The notes beneath the pieces were generated by a model. The model did no database searches. It worked only from the letters and a program-made list of their open reading frames with translations, and was not told where the DNA came from. From contig JBEIFV010000014.1 of the NCBI GenBank assembly GCA_040382235.1, forward strand, positions 1-64,000: DNA of 64,000 nucleotides, written 5' to 3'. Position 1 is the first letter of the stretch; every line of letters begins with the position of its first letter. This document shows positions 9,793 to 18,096 of this stretch, piece by piece. The translations under genes were made by a program, and so were the position numbers. Source of the DNA: JAEUOS01 sp040382235. GTDB taxonomy: Bacteria > Pseudomonadota > Gammaproteobacteria > Burkholderiales > JAEUOS01.

Positions 9793-9821
9793 TTAACCCC
9801 CCGTTGGGGGGGGGGTATAAT
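9793..9821 (+). promoter_or_regulatory. Candidate ilvA promoter with a G10 run in the spacer
   Basis: TTAACC (9793-9798) is a 4/6 match to a -35 box and TATAAT (9816-9821) is a perfect -10 box, separated by exactly 17 bases. The spacer itself is C4-GTT-G10, with ten consecutive G at 9806-9815 directly abutting the -10 box. Slippage in that tract would change the spacer length. The -35 box also overlaps the AAGGA ribosome site of the divergent yqaA gene. Confidence 0.55.
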
Positions 9822-9842
9822 TTACCCCCAAATAGGGGGTAA
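9822..9842 (+). promoter_or_regulatory. Inverted repeat in the ilvA leader, covering the ribosome site
   Basis: TTACCCCC (9822-9829) and GGGGGTAA (9835-9842) are perfect 8-base complementary arms around a 5-base loop, between the -10 box and the ilvA ATG at 9849. The right arm carries the only purine-rich stretch that could serve as Shine-Dalgarno. The repeat is either an operator for a dimeric regulator or an RNA hairpin that limits translation. The sequence shows only the symmetry. Confidence 0.45.
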
Positions 9843-9848
9843 GCGTTG

Positions 9849-11366
9849 ATGCAAAAAAGAATCGATTATCTGCAGAAAATCCTCACCGCACGGGTTTATG
9901 ACGTCGCCACCGAAACGCCGCTCGAGAAAGCACCCAACCTTTCGGCGCGACTCAACAACACACTGCTGCTCAAGCGCGAGGACATGCAAAGCGTATTCTC
10001 GTTCAAGCTGCGCGGCGCCTACAACAAAATGGCAGGCCTATCAGCTGACGCCCTCGAGAAAGGGGTGATCTGCGCATCAGCCGGCAACCACGCCCAGGGC
10101 GTGGCGCTTGCCGCCAAGCGCCTGGGGGCGCGTGCGGTGATCGTGATGCCGGTTACCACGCCCGCGGTCAAGGTCCAGGCGGTGCGCACGCGCGGCGGCG
10201 AAGTGGTGTTGTGCGGCGACTCGTTTGATGAAGCCCATACCCACGCGCGCGAACTGGAACTGCAACAGGGCCTGACTTTCGTGCATCCGTTCGACGATCC
10301 CGAGGTGATTGCCGGCCAGGGCACCATCGGCATGGAGATGTTGCGCCAGCACCAGGGCCCGATCCACGCGATTTTTGTGGCTATCGGCGGCGGCGGCCTG
10401 ATCGCCGGCATCGGCGCCTATGTGAAGCGGGTGCGCCCCGATATCCGCATCATCGGTGTCGAACCGGCCGATTCGGATGCGATGTCGCAATCGCTCGCGG
10501 CAGGCAAGCGGGTCAAGCTCGCGCAGGTCGGACTGTTCGCCGACGGCGTCGCGGTCAAGCAGGTGGGCGAGGAAACCTTGCGGCTGTGCCGGGAGGTTGT
10601 CGACGAAATCATTCTGGTCGATACCGACGACATCTGCGCGGCGATCAAGGATGTGTTCGAGGACACCCGCACCATCCTCGAGCCCGCCGGCGCTCTGGCG
10701 ATCGCCGGCGCCAAGGCTTATGTCGAGCGCGAGAAACTCAAGGGCCAGACCCTGCTGGCGGTGGCCTGCGGCGCCAACATGAATTTCGATCGCCTGCGCT
10801 TCGTGGCGGAACGCGCCGAGATAGGCGAGCGACGCGAGGCGATCCTGGCGGTCACCATTCCGGAGGCGCGCGGCTCGTTCAAGCGCTTTTGCGAGCTCAT
10901 AGGCAAGCGCAGCGTCACCGAATTCAATTACCGGATCGCCGACGCCGATAACGCCCACATTTTCGTGGGGCTCTCGGTACACGACCGCAATGACATCGGC
11001 CGGCTGATCCGCAATTTGGGCAAGCATGGCTTCAAGGCACTCGACTTGACCGACGATGAATTGGCGAAATCGCATCTGCGCCACATGGTGGGCGGCCATT
11101 CCGCGCTGGCGCGCGAGGAGTTGCTGTATCGCTTCGAGTTTCCGGAGCGGCCCGGCGCCCTGATGAAATTCCTGGCCAGCATGCGGCCGGACTGGAACAT
11201 CAGCCTTTTTCACTATCGCAACCATGGCGCCGACGTTGGTCGCGTATTGGTAGGCATGCAGGTGCCTGCCACGGAAATGGCGGCACTGCGAAGGTTTCTT
11301 GATGCCCTGGGCTATCGCTTCTGGGACGAGACTTCCAATCCGGCCTATCGGCTTTTCCTCGGATGA
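9849..11366 (+). CDS. ilvA: Threonine ammonia-lyase, biosynthetic
   Basis: Deaminates L-threonine to 2-oxobutanoate, the committed step of isoleucine synthesis. The protein is 505 aa from the ATG (a TTG immediately before is less likely). The PLP lysine sits in FSFKLRGAYNKM near residue 53, followed by SAGNHAQG and the phosphate-binding loop IGGGGLIAG near 180. Residues ~325-505 hold two ACT-like regulatory domains (LAVTIPEARGSFKRFCELIG and YRFEFPERPGALMKFL), which marks the isoleucine-sensitive biosynthetic form rather than the short catabolic TdcB. The gene overlaps the next one by ATGA. ilvE lies elsewhere in the window (49 kb). Confidence 0.95.
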   Translation: MQKRIDYLQKILTARVYDVATETPLEKAPNLSARLNNTLLLKREDMQSVFSFKLRGAYNKMAGLSADALEKGVICASAGNHAQGVALAAKRLGARAVIVMPVTTPAVKVQAVRTRGGEVVLCGDSFDEAHTHARELELQQGLTFVHPFDDPEVIAGQGTIGMEMLRQHQGPIHAIFVAIGGGGLIAGIGAYVKRVRPDIRIIGVEPADSDAMSQSLAAGKRVKLAQVGLFADGVAVKQVGEETLRLCREVVDEIILVDTDDICAAIKDVFEDTRTILEPAGALAIAGAKAYVEREKLKGQTLLAVACGANMNFDRLRFVAERAEIGERREAILAVTIPEARGSFKRFCELIGKRSVTEFNYRIADADNAHIFVGLSVHDRNDIGRLIRNLGKHGFKALDLTDDELAKSHLRHMVGGHSALAREELLYRFEFPERPGALMKFLASMRPDWNISLFHYRNHGADVGRVLVGMQVPATEMAALRRFLDALGYRFWDETSNPAYRLFLG

Positions 11367-12220
11367 TCCCTATGCGTCTTCACTACCGCCTGCTCAATGT
11401 TTTCACCCTCGATGGTGAGCGTCTGTCCGGCAATCCATTGTGCGTTTTCGAGGATGGCAGCGGACTGACAACGAAGCGGATGCAGGCGCTGGCCCTGCAG
11501 TTCAACCTCTCCGAGACCGCCTTCATTCTGCCTTCCGCGACTGCCACGGCGGCGGTGCGCATCTTTACGCCGGCGATGGAGCTGCCGTTTGCAGGCCATC
11601 CGACACTGGGTACGGCACATGTGGTGCGCGAATTGCACGGCGCGGGCGACGCGCTCAGTGTGGCGATGCAGGCAGGCGAGGTATCCGTGCGCGCCAGCGG
11701 CAACATCTGGACGCTCGAAGCCCCGTTGCCTAAGTCGCGCAATTTCACGCCTGCGGCCATCCAGGCCTTGCTGTCGGCACTCGGCCTCATCAGAACCGAC
11801 CTGGCAGCGGCACCCATGTGGATCAACGCCGGCATGGAGCAACTGCTGGTGCCGCTGGTTTCGCATGCCGCGGTGCGCCGTGTGGTGCCTTCAGCCGATC
11901 TGGCTTCGTTCACAAATGCTTCCGGCAAGGTATCGGTGTATTGCTTTTCGCCACTCGACGTCCATGCGACCATGCTGGTGCGCTTCTTTTTCGCAAAGAA
12001 CGTGGGCAGCGTAATGGAGGACCCCGCAACCGGGTCGGCCTGCGCCAACCTCGGCGGCTACGCCCTGGCTACTGGCTGTGATTTGCCGCTCAAATGCGAT
12101 CTGCGGCAGGGGGAGTACACAGGCCGCCCGTGCGCGCTCGGGCTCGAAGTCGATGCGAACCGGCGAATTTTCGTCAGCGGCGAGGTGATTGAACTCGGCC
12201 GCGGCTACATCGATCCATAA
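11363..12220 (+). CDS. PhzF-family isomerase/epimerase-like protein
   Basis: A 285-aa member of the PhzF / diaminopimelate-epimerase-fold superfamily. It shows the N-terminal pattern VFTLDGERLSGNPLCVF, the catalytic-glutamate segment LSETAFILP near residue 50, the FAGHPTLGTAHV repeat characteristic of PhzF, and EDPATGSACANLGGYAL near 220. PhzF isomerises a phenazine precursor, but most chromosomal homologues like this one have unknown substrates and no phenazine genes are nearby. Its start overlaps the ilvA stop (ATGA), so translation is probably coupled. A link to threonine or isoleucine side metabolism is only inferred from that. Confidence 0.88.
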   Translation: MIPMRLHYRLLNVFTLDGERLSGNPLCVFEDGSGLTTKRMQALALQFNLSETAFILPSATATAAVRIFTPAMELPFAGHPTLGTAHVVRELHGAGDALSVAMQAGEVSVRASGNIWTLEAPLPKSRNFTPAAIQALLSALGLIRTDLAAAPMWINAGMEQLLVPLVSHAAVRRVVPSADLASFTNASGKVSVYCFSPLDVHATMLVRFFFAKNVGSVMEDPATGSACANLGGYALATGCDLPLKCDLRQGEYTGRPCALGLEVDANRRIFVSGEVIELGRGYIDP

Positions 12221-12376
12221 GGCATGAGACTCGCGCAAGCGGCGGGCACTAGCCCTGAATCGCGGAATGCCTCACAAAAACGCCCTGCCCCGCCTGTCAG
12301 GTTCCTGGCAGCGGACCAGGATCAGGGGCGCGGCGTGGCCTGGTCAGGCGGCGATCAAGTCTGCCACCTCTGCCGG

Positions 12377-13291
12377 TCAATCCGCATCCGGGTCGGCGAA
12401 CATGCGGGGCGCGGACGCGTCGGCGCACGGCTCTTCGTCGAATGCGATGTCGCCTGCGGTCCCCGGGTTCGCTTCGAGCTCTGCAAAATCGAATAGCGTT
12501 CGGTCCATCAGATGGGACGGCGCGACACTTGAAAGACTGGTAAAGATCGATTCGACACGCCCCGGAAAACGCTTTTCCCACTCGCGCAGCAATGCCTTGA
12601 GTTCGCGCCGCTTGAGTGTCTCCTGCGAGCCGCACAGGTCGCAGGGAATAATGGGGAATTTTCTCTCGTCCGCAAAGCGCGCAAGATCCGATTCCTTGAC
12701 GTAGGCCAGCGGGCGAATCACCACATGGCGCCCGTCGTCGGACTTGAGCTTCGGCGGCATCGACTTCATCTTGCCGTTGTAGAACATGTTGAGAAAGAGA
12801 GTTTCAAGAATGTCGTCGCGGTGGTGGCCCAGTGCGATCTTGGTCGCTCCGAGTTCGGACGCCACCCGATACAGGATGCCGCGGCGCAGGCGAGAGCATA
12901 GTGCGCAGGTAGTCTTGCCTTCGGGCACCACCCGCTTGACGATCGAATAGGTATCCTCTTCCTCGATGTGAAACGGCACGCCGCGGGCGCGCAGATAGTC
13001 CGGCAATACATGTGCGGGAAACCCTGGCTGCTTCTGGTCGAGATTGACCGCGATCAGCTCGAAGGAGATCGGCGCGCGCTCGCGCAACTTCAACAGTATC
13101 TCGAGAAGGCCGAAACTATCCTTGCCGCCGGACAGGCAAACCATGACCCGGTCGCCTTCCTCGATCATCCTGAAATCGCCGATCGCCTGGCCCGCCAGAC
13201 GCGTCAGACGCTTCTCGAGCCGATTGCTCTCGAACACTCGCTTGCGCTCCTTGATGCCGAATACGATGGGGCGTTCAATCATCTGTTGCAT
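12377..13291 (-). CDS. ttcA: tRNA 2-thiocytidine(32) synthetase TtcA
   Basis: Thiolates cytidine 32 of certain tRNAs, using ATP and a [4Fe-4S] cluster. The 304-aa protein has the PP-loop SGGKDS at residues 54-59 and two CxxC pairs, CALC at 129-132 and CDLC at 217-220; three of these cysteines normally bind the cluster. GHHRDD near 155-160 also matches the family. The C-terminal tail (about 30 residues, acidic and alanine-rich) extends beyond E. coli TtcA. It lies 60 bases after the pteridine reductase on the same strand, an arrangement common in betaproteobacteria, and is convergent with phzF. The 156-base gap to phzF shows no clear terminator. Confidence 0.95.
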   Translation of the reverse strand: MQQMIERPIVFGIKERKRVFESNRLEKRLTRLAGQAIGDFRMIEEGDRVMVCLSGGKDSFGLLEILLKLRERAPISFELIAVNLDQKQPGFPAHVLPDYLRARGVPFHIEEEDTYSIVKRVVPEGKTTCALCSRLRRGILYRVASELGATKIALGHHRDDILETLFLNMFYNGKMKSMPPKLKSDDGRHVVIRPLAYVKESDLARFADERKFPIIPCDLCGSQETLKRRELKALLREWEKRFPGRVESIFTSLSSVAPSHLMDRTLFDFAELEANPGTAGDIAFDEEPCADASAPRMFADPDAD

Positions 13292-13351
13292 GGCGGGTCC
13301 AGTGGCATTAGCGGTAGAAATTCATGGCATTGCGGGCGTGACCCTGTCTTT

Positions 13352-14116
13352 TCACAGGTAAATCGAACGCCCGCCGTCGACGGCAATAATCTGGCCTGTA
13401 ATGAAATCGGCGTCACAAAACAAGAATCGCACTGCGCGTGCGATCGCATCCGTGCCGCCTTCACGCGCCAGCGGGGTTGTGGCCATGATGCGCGCCTGCT
13501 CGGCGCGCTCGATCCGGCCCAGCGCAACTTCGGCGGCATCGGGCCAGTCGATCGGACCGGGCGCCACACCATTGACCCGTATCGCGGGCGCCAGTTCAAG
13601 CGCCAATGAACGCGTGAGACCGGCCAGACCCGCCTTGGCGATGGTATATACCGCGTAGTCCTTGAGCGGTCGCTCGGCGTGGATATCGACGATGTTGACG
13701 ATTGCGCCACGTGTGGCCGTCAGCGCCGGTGTCGCTGCCTGGGAAAGGAACAACGGCGCCTTGAGATTGCTGGCCATCAGATCGTCCCAGTTTGCCTCGC
13801 TGATGGTTCCAATCGGCGTCGGGAAAAATGCCGAAGCGTTGTTCACCAGACCGTCGAGCCTGCCGAATCTTGTCAGCGCCATTTCAACCAATGCAGGCAG
13901 GGCGGCGGTGTCAGCCAGATCCAGCGCCATCAAATGCGCGGAGGCGCTTCGCAATCCGTTGAGGCTATCGCACAACATGCGAGCTTCCCCGGCATGGCCC
14001 CGATGGTGGATCAGCACGTTGCCGCCCGCGGCATGCAGCAAGCGGGTGGTGGCGGCGCCGACCCGGCGTGCCGCCCCGGTGATCAGAAAAACCTTGCCGG
14101 CCAACGCATGTTCCAT
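13352..14116 (-). CDS. Pteridine reductase (short-chain dehydrogenase)
   Basis: A 254-aa SDR enzyme, probably reducing dihydropterins or dihydrofolate with NADPH. I start it at MEHALAGKVF, directly before the Rossmann strand; the open frame extends further upstream without homology. Motifs: TGAARRVGAATTRLLH for cofactor binding (the double Arg favours NADPH), LVNNASAFFPTPIG, and the catalytic YTIAK with Y and K four apart, then the C-terminal GQIIAVDGGRS. NNASAF with a phenylalanine is typical of bacterial PTR1-like pteridine reductases. The genomic setting (COG1565 methyltransferase on one side, ttcA on the other) supports this call. The usual neighbour folB is not present here. Confidence 0.85.
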   Translation of the reverse strand: MEHALAGKVFLITGAARRVGAATTRLLHAAGGNVLIHHRGHAGEARMLCDSLNGLRSASAHLMALDLADTAALPALVEMALTRFGRLDGLVNNASAFFPTPIGTISEANWDDLMASNLKAPLFLSQAATPALTATRGAIVNIVDIHAERPLKDYAVYTIAKAGLAGLTRSLALELAPAIRVNGVAPGPIDWPDAAEVALGRIERAEQARIMATTPLAREGGTDAIARAVRFLFCDADFITGQIIAVDGGRSIYL

Positions 14117-14371
14117 GATTTGATGCCCACTCAATCCGACCGACGATTTTACCCGCCACCCCGCGCAGTGCCATCCAATAACCAGCCAGGATTGCGCCGA
14201 TGTCAATTCTTTTGCACAAGGAGTTTTTTCAGTATGCGAAAATCTGCCCTCCTCTGAATCCGGATACAAACTGATGTGGAAACTTTTATCCGGACCCGGA
14301 ACGGCGCTGTCGCCCTGTCGGCGAGACGGCGCATGCGACAGACCGCGGCGGATGCGCGCAGGGGAGTCGCC

Positions 14372-15508
14372 GTGACAGAGCTGGCCATCGGGAATGAAGA
14401 CCAGGATGCCACCGCCCTGATCGTCGAGGCGGTCGCCAGCGCCGATCACTGGCTCTCGTACGCCCGCTATATGGAACTGGCGCTCTATGCGCCAGGCGTT
14501 GGCTACTATTCCAGCGATCGGCGCAAATTCGGTGAGGCCGGCGATTTTGTAACCGCCAGCGGCATTTCAAACCTGTTCGGTGCAACGCTGGCGCGCCAGG
14601 TGGTCGAGATCTGTGCCGCGGCGGAACCGCATGTTCTCGAGTTCGGTGCCGGCAGCGGCGCGCTTGCCGCCGATATTCTCAACGCAAGCGATACCGCCAT
14701 CGAAACCTATTCGATCCTCGAGCTGTCGCCTGCGCTACGCCTGCGGCAGCAGGCCACGCTTGCCGAGCGTGCGCCTCTACACGCCAACCGGGTGCGCTGG
14801 CTGGATGCGCTTCCTGCCCGTTTTTCCGGCTGCATCATTGCCAATGAAGTGCTCGACGCCATGCCGGTGCATCTGCTGCACTGGGCAAGCGATGGCCTGC
14901 TTGAACGAGGCGTGACGCTGCGCGCCAATGCGCTGGCGCTGGCCGACAGGCCGGCCCAGGGCGAGCTTGCGCTGGTGGGACAGGCTTTGGCCGCCAAGTT
15001 CGGATTGGCGGCGGGATATGTGAGCGAAGTCAACCTCGCTGCGCGCGCCTGGACCCGCTCCCTGGCTGACTTGCTTGAGACCGGCGCGGCATTGCTGGTC
15101 GACTACGGCTTTCCTGCGCCTGAGTATTACCACGCGCAGCGCGGTTCCGGAACCCTGATGTGCCACTACCGCCATCGGGCGATCGATAACCCGCTGTTCC
15201 GCCCGGGCGCGGCGGACATCACCGCGCACATTGACTTTTCGGCCATTGCCGCGGCCGCCATCGATTCGGGGCTAGACCTTTTGGGCTACACCAGCCAGGC
15301 AAACTTTCTGATCAACTGCGGCATCACGGACCTGCTAGCAGCGACCCCCGCCTCCAACGCCGCCGCCTATCTGCCACTGACCAACCAGGCCAACCGCCTG
15401 CTGTCACCCGCTGAAATGGGCGAACTCTTCAAGGTGATCGCATTGGGGCGAGGTATTGACGACAACTTGTCGGGATTTTCGCGTGGCGACCGCCGCCAAG
15501 GTTTGTAG
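14372..15508 (+). CDS. SAM-dependent methyltransferase, COG1565 / NDUFAF7 family
   Basis: A class I methyltransferase of ~378 aa. I prefer the GTG start (VTELAIGN) because AGGGGAG stands five bases upstream; the frame stays open to another GTG at 14276 and contains an ATG at 14333. Family signatures are SYARYMELALYAPGVGYYSS, GDFVTASGISNLFGATLARQ, the SAM loop LEFGAGSGALAADIL and IIANEVLDAMPVHLL. The mitochondrial relative NDUFAF7 methylates an arginine of a complex I subunit; the bacterial substrate is not established. It is divergent from the pteridine reductase across a 255-base region and followed after three bases by the cytochrome gene. Confidence 0.88.
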   Translation: MTELAIGNEDQDATALIVEAVASADHWLSYARYMELALYAPGVGYYSSDRRKFGEAGDFVTASGISNLFGATLARQVVEICAAAEPHVLEFGAGSGALAADILNASDTAIETYSILELSPALRLRQQATLAERAPLHANRVRWLDALPARFSGCIIANEVLDAMPVHLLHWASDGLLERGVTLRANALALADRPAQGELALVGQALAAKFGLAAGYVSEVNLAARAWTRSLADLLETGAALLVDYGFPAPEYYHAQRGSGTLMCHYRHRAIDNPLFRPGAADITAHIDFSAIAAAAIDSGLDLLGYTSQANFLINCGITDLLAATPASNAAAYLPLTNQANRLLSPAEMGELFKVIALGRGIDDNLSGFSRGDRRQGL

Positions 15509-15511
15509 CGC

Positions 15512-16171
15512 GTGAAGTGGCTCGCCGCCTGCGTTCTTGTATCACTGGGCGCCGCCACCAGCGCCGCGGACCCGGACGCGTCAATGCGCGCGGCGCGCGA
15601 ACGCTGGCAGAAGAGCCCGCACGGCGAGATGCTGACGCGCATCATTCCGCCGTACCTCGAGCCTTCGGGCCTGCCGGAACCTGGATCAATGGGCGCGCGC
15701 CTGACCGCGCGCTATTGCGTGCAGTGCCACAACCTGGCCAGCCCGGCCATGCATCACGCCGAAAAATGGCCGGCGATCGTCGAGCGCATGCTGCCGCGCA
15801 TGCAGGGCCGCGGCAACATGGGGCCGTTGATGCAAGGCCTGATGACCGACACGGAAGCGCCGACACCTGCGGATGTCCGGAGTCTTGTGGCCTACCTGCA
15901 AAAGCATGGCCAGTTGCGCATCGAGCCGGAAGCGCTGCCGGAAGCCGGGCGTTCGCGCGCCTGGACCAGCTATACCCAGGCCTGCGGCCAGTGCCACACC
16001 CTGCCTGATCCGCGGCGCCACACCCGTGACGAATGGCCGGCGGTGGTGGCACGCATGGAGAAAAACATGCAATGGATGAATCGTGTCATCGGCTCCAAGG
16101 CCGACCCGCGCGAACCGCAATACCGCAGCGACGAAATCGTCAGCTATCTGCAGAAACACGCGCGCCGCTGA
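15512..16171 (+). CDS. Secreted dihaem cytochrome c
   Basis: A 219-aa periplasmic c-type cytochrome. Residues 1-19 are a signal peptide (LAACVLVSLGAATSA). Two haem-attachment motifs are visible, CVQCH at 69-73 and CGQCH at 158-162; each is followed by a similar block (NLASPAMHHAEKWPAIVERM and TLPDPRRHTRDEWPAVVARM), so the protein looks like an internal duplication of one cytochrome domain. Conserved methionines in LPRMQGRGNMG and KNMQWMN are candidate axial ligands. The start is GTG, three bases after the methyltransferase stop, so the two genes are probably one transcript. The electron partner is unknown. Confidence 0.88.
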   Translation: MKWLAACVLVSLGAATSAADPDASMRAARERWQKSPHGEMLTRIIPPYLEPSGLPEPGSMGARLTARYCVQCHNLASPAMHHAEKWPAIVERMLPRMQGRGNMGPLMQGLMTDTEAPTPADVRSLVAYLQKHGQLRIEPEALPEAGRSRAWTSYTQACGQCHTLPDPRRHTRDEWPAVVARMEKNMQWMNRVIGSKADPREPQYRSDEIVSYLQKHARR

Positions 16172-16191
16172 GCGGTCGCGCGCCAGGCTGG

Positions 16192-16814
16192 CTAACGTTT
16201 GGGCACGCCCATGCCGCGCTTGACTGCCGGCCGCGCACCGAGCATGTCATACCAGCGTTTCACGTTGGGAAACTCTGCAAGGTCGACCGCATGCCATTCG
16301 TGACGGGCAATCCACGGGTAGGTTGCCATGTCGGCAATACTGTACTGACCGGCCGCGAGATACGGCTCGGTCGCGAGGCGCTTGTCGAGCACCCCGTACA
16401 AGCGGCGCGTTTCCTTGCCGTAACGCTCGATGCCATAGGGGATCTTCTCCTTGGCCGCGCGCATGAAGTGATGCGCCTGGCCGATCATCGGGCCCACCCC
16501 CCCATCTGGAACATCAGCCATTGCAGGACGTCGTACTTGCCACGCGCCGACTTCGGCAGGAACTTCCCCGTCTTGCCCGCCAGATACACAAGGATCGCGC
16601 CGGATTCAAACAGGTTGATTGGCTTGCCGTCCGGGCCATCGGAATCGGTGATCGCCGGAATCTTGCTGTTCGGATTGAGCGCCATGAATTCGGGCGTGAA
16701 CTGGTCGTTCTGGCCGATATTGATCTCATGGGTGCGGTAAGCGAGCTTGCACTCCTCGAGCATGATGGAAACCTTGCGGCCGTTCGGCGTGGCCCATGTG
16801 TACAGATCGATCAT
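16192..16814 (-). pseudogene. Glutathione S-transferase (YfcG-like), frameshifted
   Basis: The two halves of a nu-class glutathione transferase / disulfide-bond oxidoreductase lie in different frames. The N-terminal half starts MIDLYTWATPNGRKVSIMLEE at 16814 (ribosome site GGGGGA) and runs through the thioredoxin-like domain (NPNSKIPAITD) to LQWLMFQMGG. The C-terminal helical half continues GVGPMIGQAHHFM in the adjacent frame. The break coincides with a run of seven C at 16497-16503 (G on the coding strand); eight would restore one ~207-residue protein. This is a true mutation, a slippage-prone site or a sequencing error; the sequence alone cannot say. Reductase activity with glutathione is expected if intact. 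Confidence 0.85.
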
Positions 16815-16877
16815 GCAATCCCCCGGTTTTTTTGAAAGGACGTACGCTATCACAGGCACCTGCAATACAATCCGGCA

Positions 16878-17072
16878 ATGCTCAAATGGCTGGTCGTATT
16901 CGTCCTCGCATCGATCGTGTTCTCGGCGATACTGCCGCGCCTCGCCCGCTTCGGCATCGGGCGCCTGCCGGGCGACTTCCGGATTCGCGTGCGCCAAACC
17001 GAAATCGCGGTGCCGCTCACTTCGACGGCGATTTTCGCGGTTTGCTTCTGGCTTGTTGGCAGGCTGATCTGA
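16878..17072 (+). CDS. DUF2905-family small membrane protein
   Basis: A 64-aa protein with two hydrophobic helices (LVVFVLASIVFSAILP and TSTAIFAVCFWLVGRLI) joined by the conserved loop RFGIGRLPGDFRIR, which is the DUF2905 signature. Function is unknown. It is divergent from the glutathione transferase. The 230 bases between its stop and paaG contain an imperfect palindrome, CAGGT-GTCG-ACCTG near 17235-17250, that could be an operator, but no gene. Confidence 0.85.
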   Translation: MLKWLVVFVLASIVFSAILPRLARFGIGRLPGDFRIRVRQTEIAVPLTSTAIFAVCFWLVGRLI

Positions 17073-17302
17073 AGCTTGCGCAAATCCTCGGCAGGGGTTG
17101 ACGCGTTTGCCAGGCGCGCTGGCATGCACCGGCTTCACATTGACGGGCGACTTCGATAAACGGGGCGCTACGTTCTCACATGTGCGGACCCCGGCTGGGG
17201 TATTCGCGCAGACCAGGGCGTCGACCCGGACAGACAGGTGTCGACCTGAAAAACAGGCATGTTTGAGGTATTCTCATTAGTCAAACTTCGCAAAGAGCAA
17301 CC

Positions 17303-18094
17303 ATGCCTTCATCGTGCATTCTCCTCTCGATTGGCGACGGCGTCGCCGAAGTAACCCTGAATCGGCCGGACAAGCTCAACAGTTTCACGCGCGTCATGCA
17401 TGCTGAACTGCGTGCAGCGCTGGCATCGATTCGCAATGACACGTCGGTTCGCGCAATCCTGCTTACCGGTGCCGGGCGCGGATTTTGCGCGGGCCAGGAT
17501 CTGGACGACGTGATCGATCCGGCGACCGGCAAGCCCGGTACGGTCAGCAATACGCTATTGGAAGACTACAACCCGCTGATCAGTGCCTTGCATGAATCTC
17601 CCTTGCCGGTGGTGTGCGCGGTCAACGGTGTAGCGGCGGGCGCCGGGGCGAACATCGCATTGGCATGCGACGTGATTGTGGCGGCGCGCTCGGCGGTGTT
17701 TCTGCAGGCCTTTGCGAAAATCGGGCTGGTGCCCGATGCCGGCGGCAGCTATTTTCTGCCGCGCCTGGTTGGCATGGCCCGTGCAAAGGGCCTCGCGATG
17801 CTGGCTGACAAGTTGGCGGCGGAAACCGCCCTGCAGTGGGGCCTGATCTGGCAGGTGGTTGACGACGATAGCCTGATGGCGGAAACGCGAGGCCTGGCAC
17901 GGCATCTGGCGACACAGCCCACCCTGGTGCTCGGCCTGATCAAGCGTGAATTTCATGCGTCGCACGGAAACTCGCTGGTCGAGCAGCTGGCACTGGAGGC
18001 CGACCTGCAATCCACGGCAGCGCAGTCTCACGACTACCACGAAGGCGTGACCGCGTTTTTGGCCAAACGCAAGCCGGTATTCGAGGGGCGATAG
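17303..18094 (+). CDS. paaG: 1,2-epoxyphenylacetyl-CoA isomerase (enoyl-CoA hydratase family)
   Basis: Crotonase-fold enzyme of 263 aa, which in the phenylacetate pathway isomerises ring-1,2-epoxyphenylacetyl-CoA to the oxepin form. The oxyanion-hole segments are GAGRGFCAGQDLDDV near residue 60 and NGVAAGAGANIALACD near 110; the catalytic aspartate is in KIGLVPDAGGSYFLPR near 137, characteristic of PaaG rather than generic hydratases that use glutamate. The next gene, paaI, begins two bases after the stop, supporting the assignment. The ring-oxygenase genes paaABCDE are not in the window. Confidence 0.9.
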   Translation: MPSSCILLSIGDGVAEVTLNRPDKLNSFTRVMHAELRAALASIRNDTSVRAILLTGAGRGFCAGQDLDDVIDPATGKPGTVSNTLLEDYNPLISALHESPLPVVCAVNGVAAGAGANIALACDVIVAARSAVFLQAFAKIGLVPDAGGSYFLPRLVGMARAKGLAMLADKLAAETALQWGLIWQVVDDDSLMAETRGLARHLATQPTLVLGLIKREFHASHGNSLVEQLALEADLQSTAAQSHDYHEGVTAFLAKRKPVFEGR

Positions 18095-18096
18095 GT

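Noticed and set aside
10077..11225. A 382-aa open frame on the minus strand
   Set aside because: Antisense to ilvA with no recognisable domain; rejected as shadow.
17235..17250. Palindrome CAGGT-GTCG-ACCTG upstream of paaG as a possible regulator site
   Set aside because: I know of no matching phenylacetate-regulator consensus for this sequence; could be chance.
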